Assembly: GCA_011371325.1 (NCBI GenBank)
Contig: DRQV01000208.1
Span: 1-15,457, forward strand
Direction of reading: 5' to 3'
Length of the DNA stretch: 15,457 nucleotides
Source: Thioploca sp.
GTDB taxonomy: Bacteria; Pseudomonadota; Gammaproteobacteria; Beggiatoales; Beggiatoaceae
Shown: one piece after another, positions 13,177 through 15,457 of the stretch
How the letters are laid out: every line of letters begins with the position of its first letter
Numbering within the stretch: position 1 is the stretch's first letter
Made by a program: the position numbers and the translations under genes
Notes under the pieces: generated by a model
What the model saw: only the letters and a program-made list of their open reading frames with translations
What the model was told of the DNA's origin: nothing
Databases searched by the model: none

Positions 13177-14931
13177 ATGATATTAACACCTAAAATAAAT
13201 AGCAAAACTCTTTATTTACGATTATTAAATTATGTCATCCCTTATTGGCTAATTTTTGGGTTGGCGATTCTTGCTATAGTTGTGATGGCTATAGCTGACC
13301 CAATATTAGCCGCTTTGATTCAACCGTTATTAGATGGTGGTTTTGTTGAAAAAGACCCAATGATGATTAAACTAATGCCAATCTTTCTAATTTTATTAAT
13401 TTTAATCAAAGGTTTATCGATGTTAGCTAGTACAATTAGTATGACTTGGATTGCTTCACGATTGGTAACAGATTTACGCATTGAAATGTTTAATAAAATT
13501 TTAACCTTACCAACCTGTGAATTTGATAAAACATCGTCTGGGGTTATGCTATCTAAAGTTACTTACGATGTTAGTCGAGTTATGGCAGCAGCTACTGATG
13601 TATTACTGATTTTAGTACGAGATAGTTTGGCAATTTTAGGTTTATTAGCATGGATGTTTTACTTAAATTGGATGTTATCTTTGATTGTGTTCACTATTGT
13701 ACCATTTATAATTATTGTAGTTCGTATTGTTAGTAAATTGTTACGCAGCATAAATACTTCGATCCAAGACGCAATGGGAGACGTAACCAAGATAGTTGAA
13801 GAAGCAATTGGGGGGCATAAATTAGTAAAAATTTTTGCAGGCCAACAATATGAACAAAATAGATTTCAAACTGCTTGTAATCAAGTACGGCATTTAGAAG
13901 TTAAAACTCAAGTTACTTCTGGTATCAGTGTATTTATCGTCCAAATGTTGACTGCTTTATCTTTAAGCATAATTATTTATATTGCCGCTTTACAATCTTC
14001 TATGGATAATATAACTGTAGGTGGTTTTGTATCTTTATTCACTGCTATGGGTATGTTATTTTCCCCGGTCAAACGCTTAACTAAAGTAAATGATAAATTG
14101 CAACAAGGATTAGCCGCTGCCCAAAGTGTATTTAACTTAATAGATCAAGAATCTGAATTGGAAGCTAATAATTTAATTAATAAAGATAAATTACTTGGAA
14201 AATTAGAGTTTAGACAATTATCTTTTAGTTATGAAGAACATTTGGCTCTACATAATATTTCTTTGACAATTTTACCAGGGGAAACTGTTGCGTTAGTTGG
14301 AGCTTCTGGTAGTGGCAAGACTACTTTAGCTAATTTAATTCCCCATTTTTATACTATAACCGATGGTCAACTATGGCTAGATAATATAGATATTAATCAG
14401 TTACCATTAAAAAACTTGAGAAATAACATTGCTTTAGTTAGTCAAGAGGTAGTATTATTTAATGACACTGTGGCTGCTAATATTGCATATGGCACAATGG
14501 CTAATGTGTCACAGGCTGATATTTTGAAAGCTGCTAAATTGGCTTATGCGATGGAATTTATTGAACAAATGCCCAAAGGATTGTCTACCATTATTGGAGA
14601 ACGAGGGGTAAAATTATCCGGTGGACAACGGCAGCGACTTGCGATAGCGCGAGCTTTATTAAAAAATGCTCCAATTTTAATTTTTGATGAGGCAACTTCA
14701 GCCTTAGATACACAATCAGAGTATAAAATTCAGCAATCTTTAGAGCAACTTAAACAAGGACGCACGACTATTATAATTGCTCATCGTCTTTCTACCATAT
14801 CTAAAGCAGATCATATTGTAGTTATGGATAAAGGTCGAATTGTGGAAGTTGGTCAACATGATGAATTGATGGCAAAACAAGGAGTGTATGCAAAATTGTA
14901 TCAAATTCAGGCTAGTATAGTTAAAATTTAA
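13177..14931 (+). CDS. msbA: Lipid A export ABC transporter, permease/ATP-binding protein MsbA
   Basis: A 584-residue half-transporter that works as a homodimer in the inner membrane and flips lipid A-core from the cytoplasmic to the periplasmic leaflet. The membrane domain (about 1-320) has six helices and MsbA-like landmarks: LLNYVIPYW near the N-end, ADPILAALIQPLLDGGFVEKDP, and the coupling region EEAIGGHKLVKIFAGQ. The ATPase domain has Walker A GASGSGKT (375-382), signature LSGGQ (480-484), Walker B ILIFDEA (500-506) and H-loop His536. Length is close to E. coli MsbA (582). I chose the ATG at 13177 because it matches the family N-terminus; in-frame starts at 13111 and 13123 would add 18-22 residues unlike the family and precede a likely -10 box. 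No lpxK follows, although the two are often adjacent in gammaproteobacteria; the next gene encodes a receiver. Confidence 0.96.
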   Translation: MILTPKINSKTLYLRLLNYVIPYWLIFGLAILAIVVMAIADPILAALIQPLLDGGFVEKDPMMIKLMPIFLILLILIKGLSMLASTISMTWIASRLVTDLRIEMFNKILTLPTCEFDKTSSGVMLSKVTYDVSRVMAAATDVLLILVRDSLAILGLLAWMFYLNWMLSLIVFTIVPFIIIVVRIVSKLLRSINTSIQDAMGDVTKIVEEAIGGHKLVKIFAGQQYEQNRFQTACNQVRHLEVKTQVTSGISVFIVQMLTALSLSIIIYIAALQSSMDNITVGGFVSLFTAMGMLFSPVKRLTKVNDKLQQGLAAAQSVFNLIDQESELEANNLINKDKLLGKLEFRQLSFSYEEHLALHNISLTILPGETVALVGASGSGKTTLANLIPHFYTITDGQLWLDNIDINQLPLKNLRNNIALVSQEVVLFNDTVAANIAYGTMANVSQADILKAAKLAYAMEFIEQMPKGLSTIIGERGVKLSGGQRQRLAIARALLKNAPILIFDEATSALDTQSEYKIQQSLEQLKQGRTTIIIAHRLSTISKADHIVVMDKGRIVEVGQHDELMAKQGVYAKLYQIQASIVKI

Positions 14932-15079
14932 TGGCATTGTTTTTGATGTATAGATATTTTGAGTTAAATCTAAATTATATATATCCAGTAATATGCTAGT
15001 ATAATACTGAAATCTTATTTCAATCTAATTTAAAAATAGCTGTCTTAAAAATTCCTTGTGGAAACCTAAAAATCCTGTT

Positions 15080-15457
15080 ATGTCTAATAAAGCAGAACCT
15101 ATTAATATACTTATTGTGGATGATAATGAAAATAATCTTTTTACCTTGCGCACCTTAATTAAAGAGTATATTGATGCCAACGTATTACAAGCACAATCAG
15201 GAAAAATTGCATTAAATTTACTCTTAAAATACCATGTAGATCTGGTCATTCTTGATATCCAAATGCCTGATATGGACGGTTTTGAAACCGCAAAAATTAT
15301 CCAAATGCGACCTAAAACTCAACATATTCCAGTAGTATTTTTAACTGCAGCTTATAAAGCTGAAGAATTTCAACAAAAAGGTTTTTCACTAGGTGCTGCT
15401 GATTATTTAACTAAACCAATTGATGCTCCACAATTAATTAACCGAATTAAATCTTAC
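15080..15457 (+). CDS. Receiver-domain protein, 3' truncated by window edge
   Basis: The ATG at 15080 opens a frame of 126 codons that runs off the right end without a stop. The visible part is one complete receiver domain: Asp14/Asp15 (ILIVDDNENN), phosphoacceptor Asp59 in VILDIQMPDMDGFE, Thr89 in FLTAAY, and Lys112 in YLTKPID. The spacing and the GFSLGAADYLTKP stretch are typical of receivers placed at the N-terminus of larger proteins (kinases, HD-GYP or diguanylate cyclases), so an output domain probably follows outside the window. It begins 148 bases after msbA on the same strand; the gap has a TATAAT at 15000-15005 but no good -35, and no Shine-Dalgarno is obvious before the ATG. A TTG in the same frame at 15056 is a less likely start. 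Confidence 0.93.
   Translation, partial: MSNKAEPINILIVDDNENNLFTLRTLIKEYIDANVLQAQSGKIALNLLLKYHVDLVILDIQMPDMDGFETAKIIQMRPKTQHIPVVFLTAAYKAEEFQQKGFSLGAADYLTKPIDAPQLINRIKSY

Noticed and set aside
15025..15249. Minus-strand open frame of 74 codons at the right end
   Set aside because: It overlaps the clearly recognisable receiver-domain gene on the plus strand and has no family features.
1..15457. CRISPR array, prophage or complete insertion sequence
   Set aside because: No regularly spaced repeats, phage genes or transposase genes were seen; the only mobile-looking DNA is the 90-base element at 4489-4578.

Overview
This is an AT-rich chromosomal window (roughly one third G+C by eye) from a Gram-negative, most likely gammaproteobacterial, genome. 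The evidence is a GspC-type secretion protein, an MsbA lipid A flippase, a BatD-type protein, RadA, the L13-S9 operon and a tRNA-Gln with encoded CCA. The AT-rich composition, together with a Ras-like GTPase embedded among hybrid histidine kinases, recalls large sulfur bacteria of the Thiotrichales (Beggiatoaceae-like). That placement is an inference, not something the sequence proves.

Layout, left half. The window opens inside the C-terminal PDZ part of a gspC-like gene (1-405). It converges, with one base between stop codons, on a secreted trypsin-like protease with a C-terminal fibronectin-III-like tail (407-1537, minus). A stand-alone batD (1692-3338), a periplasmic parvulin-type PPIase (3555-4340) and argG (4659-5864) follow on the plus strand. 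The 318-base gap before argG holds a tandem decamer and a 90-base MITE-like inverted-repeat element. Next comes a small secreted helical protein with a near-consensus promoter and its own terminator (5974-6435). radA (6505-7857, minus) closes this part.

Layout, right half. A four-gene signalling cluster runs on the plus strand. It contains a stand-alone PAS-like sensor protein (8205-8705), a Rab/Ras-like small GTPase (8741-9241), a hybrid histidine kinase whose N-terminal sensor is paralogous to the stand-alone protein (9306-10829), and a kinase with an N-terminal receiver (10924-12003). The cluster ends three bases from the CCA end of a tRNA-Gln(CUG) gene on the minus strand, which lies downstream of rpsI and rplM (minus). 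The rplM promoter faces away from msbA (13177-14931, plus). The window ends inside another receiver-domain gene (15080 onward).

How the genes work together. Most of the window is housekeeping: secretion and envelope folding, arginine synthesis, recombination, ribosomal proteins and outer-membrane lipid export. The distinctive part is 8205-12003. There a GTP switch, a kinase-less copy of the sensor and two kinases, with three kinase-linked or hybrid phosphotransfer modules between them, are packed into what looks like one signalling unit. No DNA-binding or enzymatic output domain is visible in the window. The stand-alone sensor stops being kinase-like exactly where the phospho-accepting histidine should be, and the GTPase lacks the usual catalytic glutamine. 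This is the best candidate here for an under-described system.
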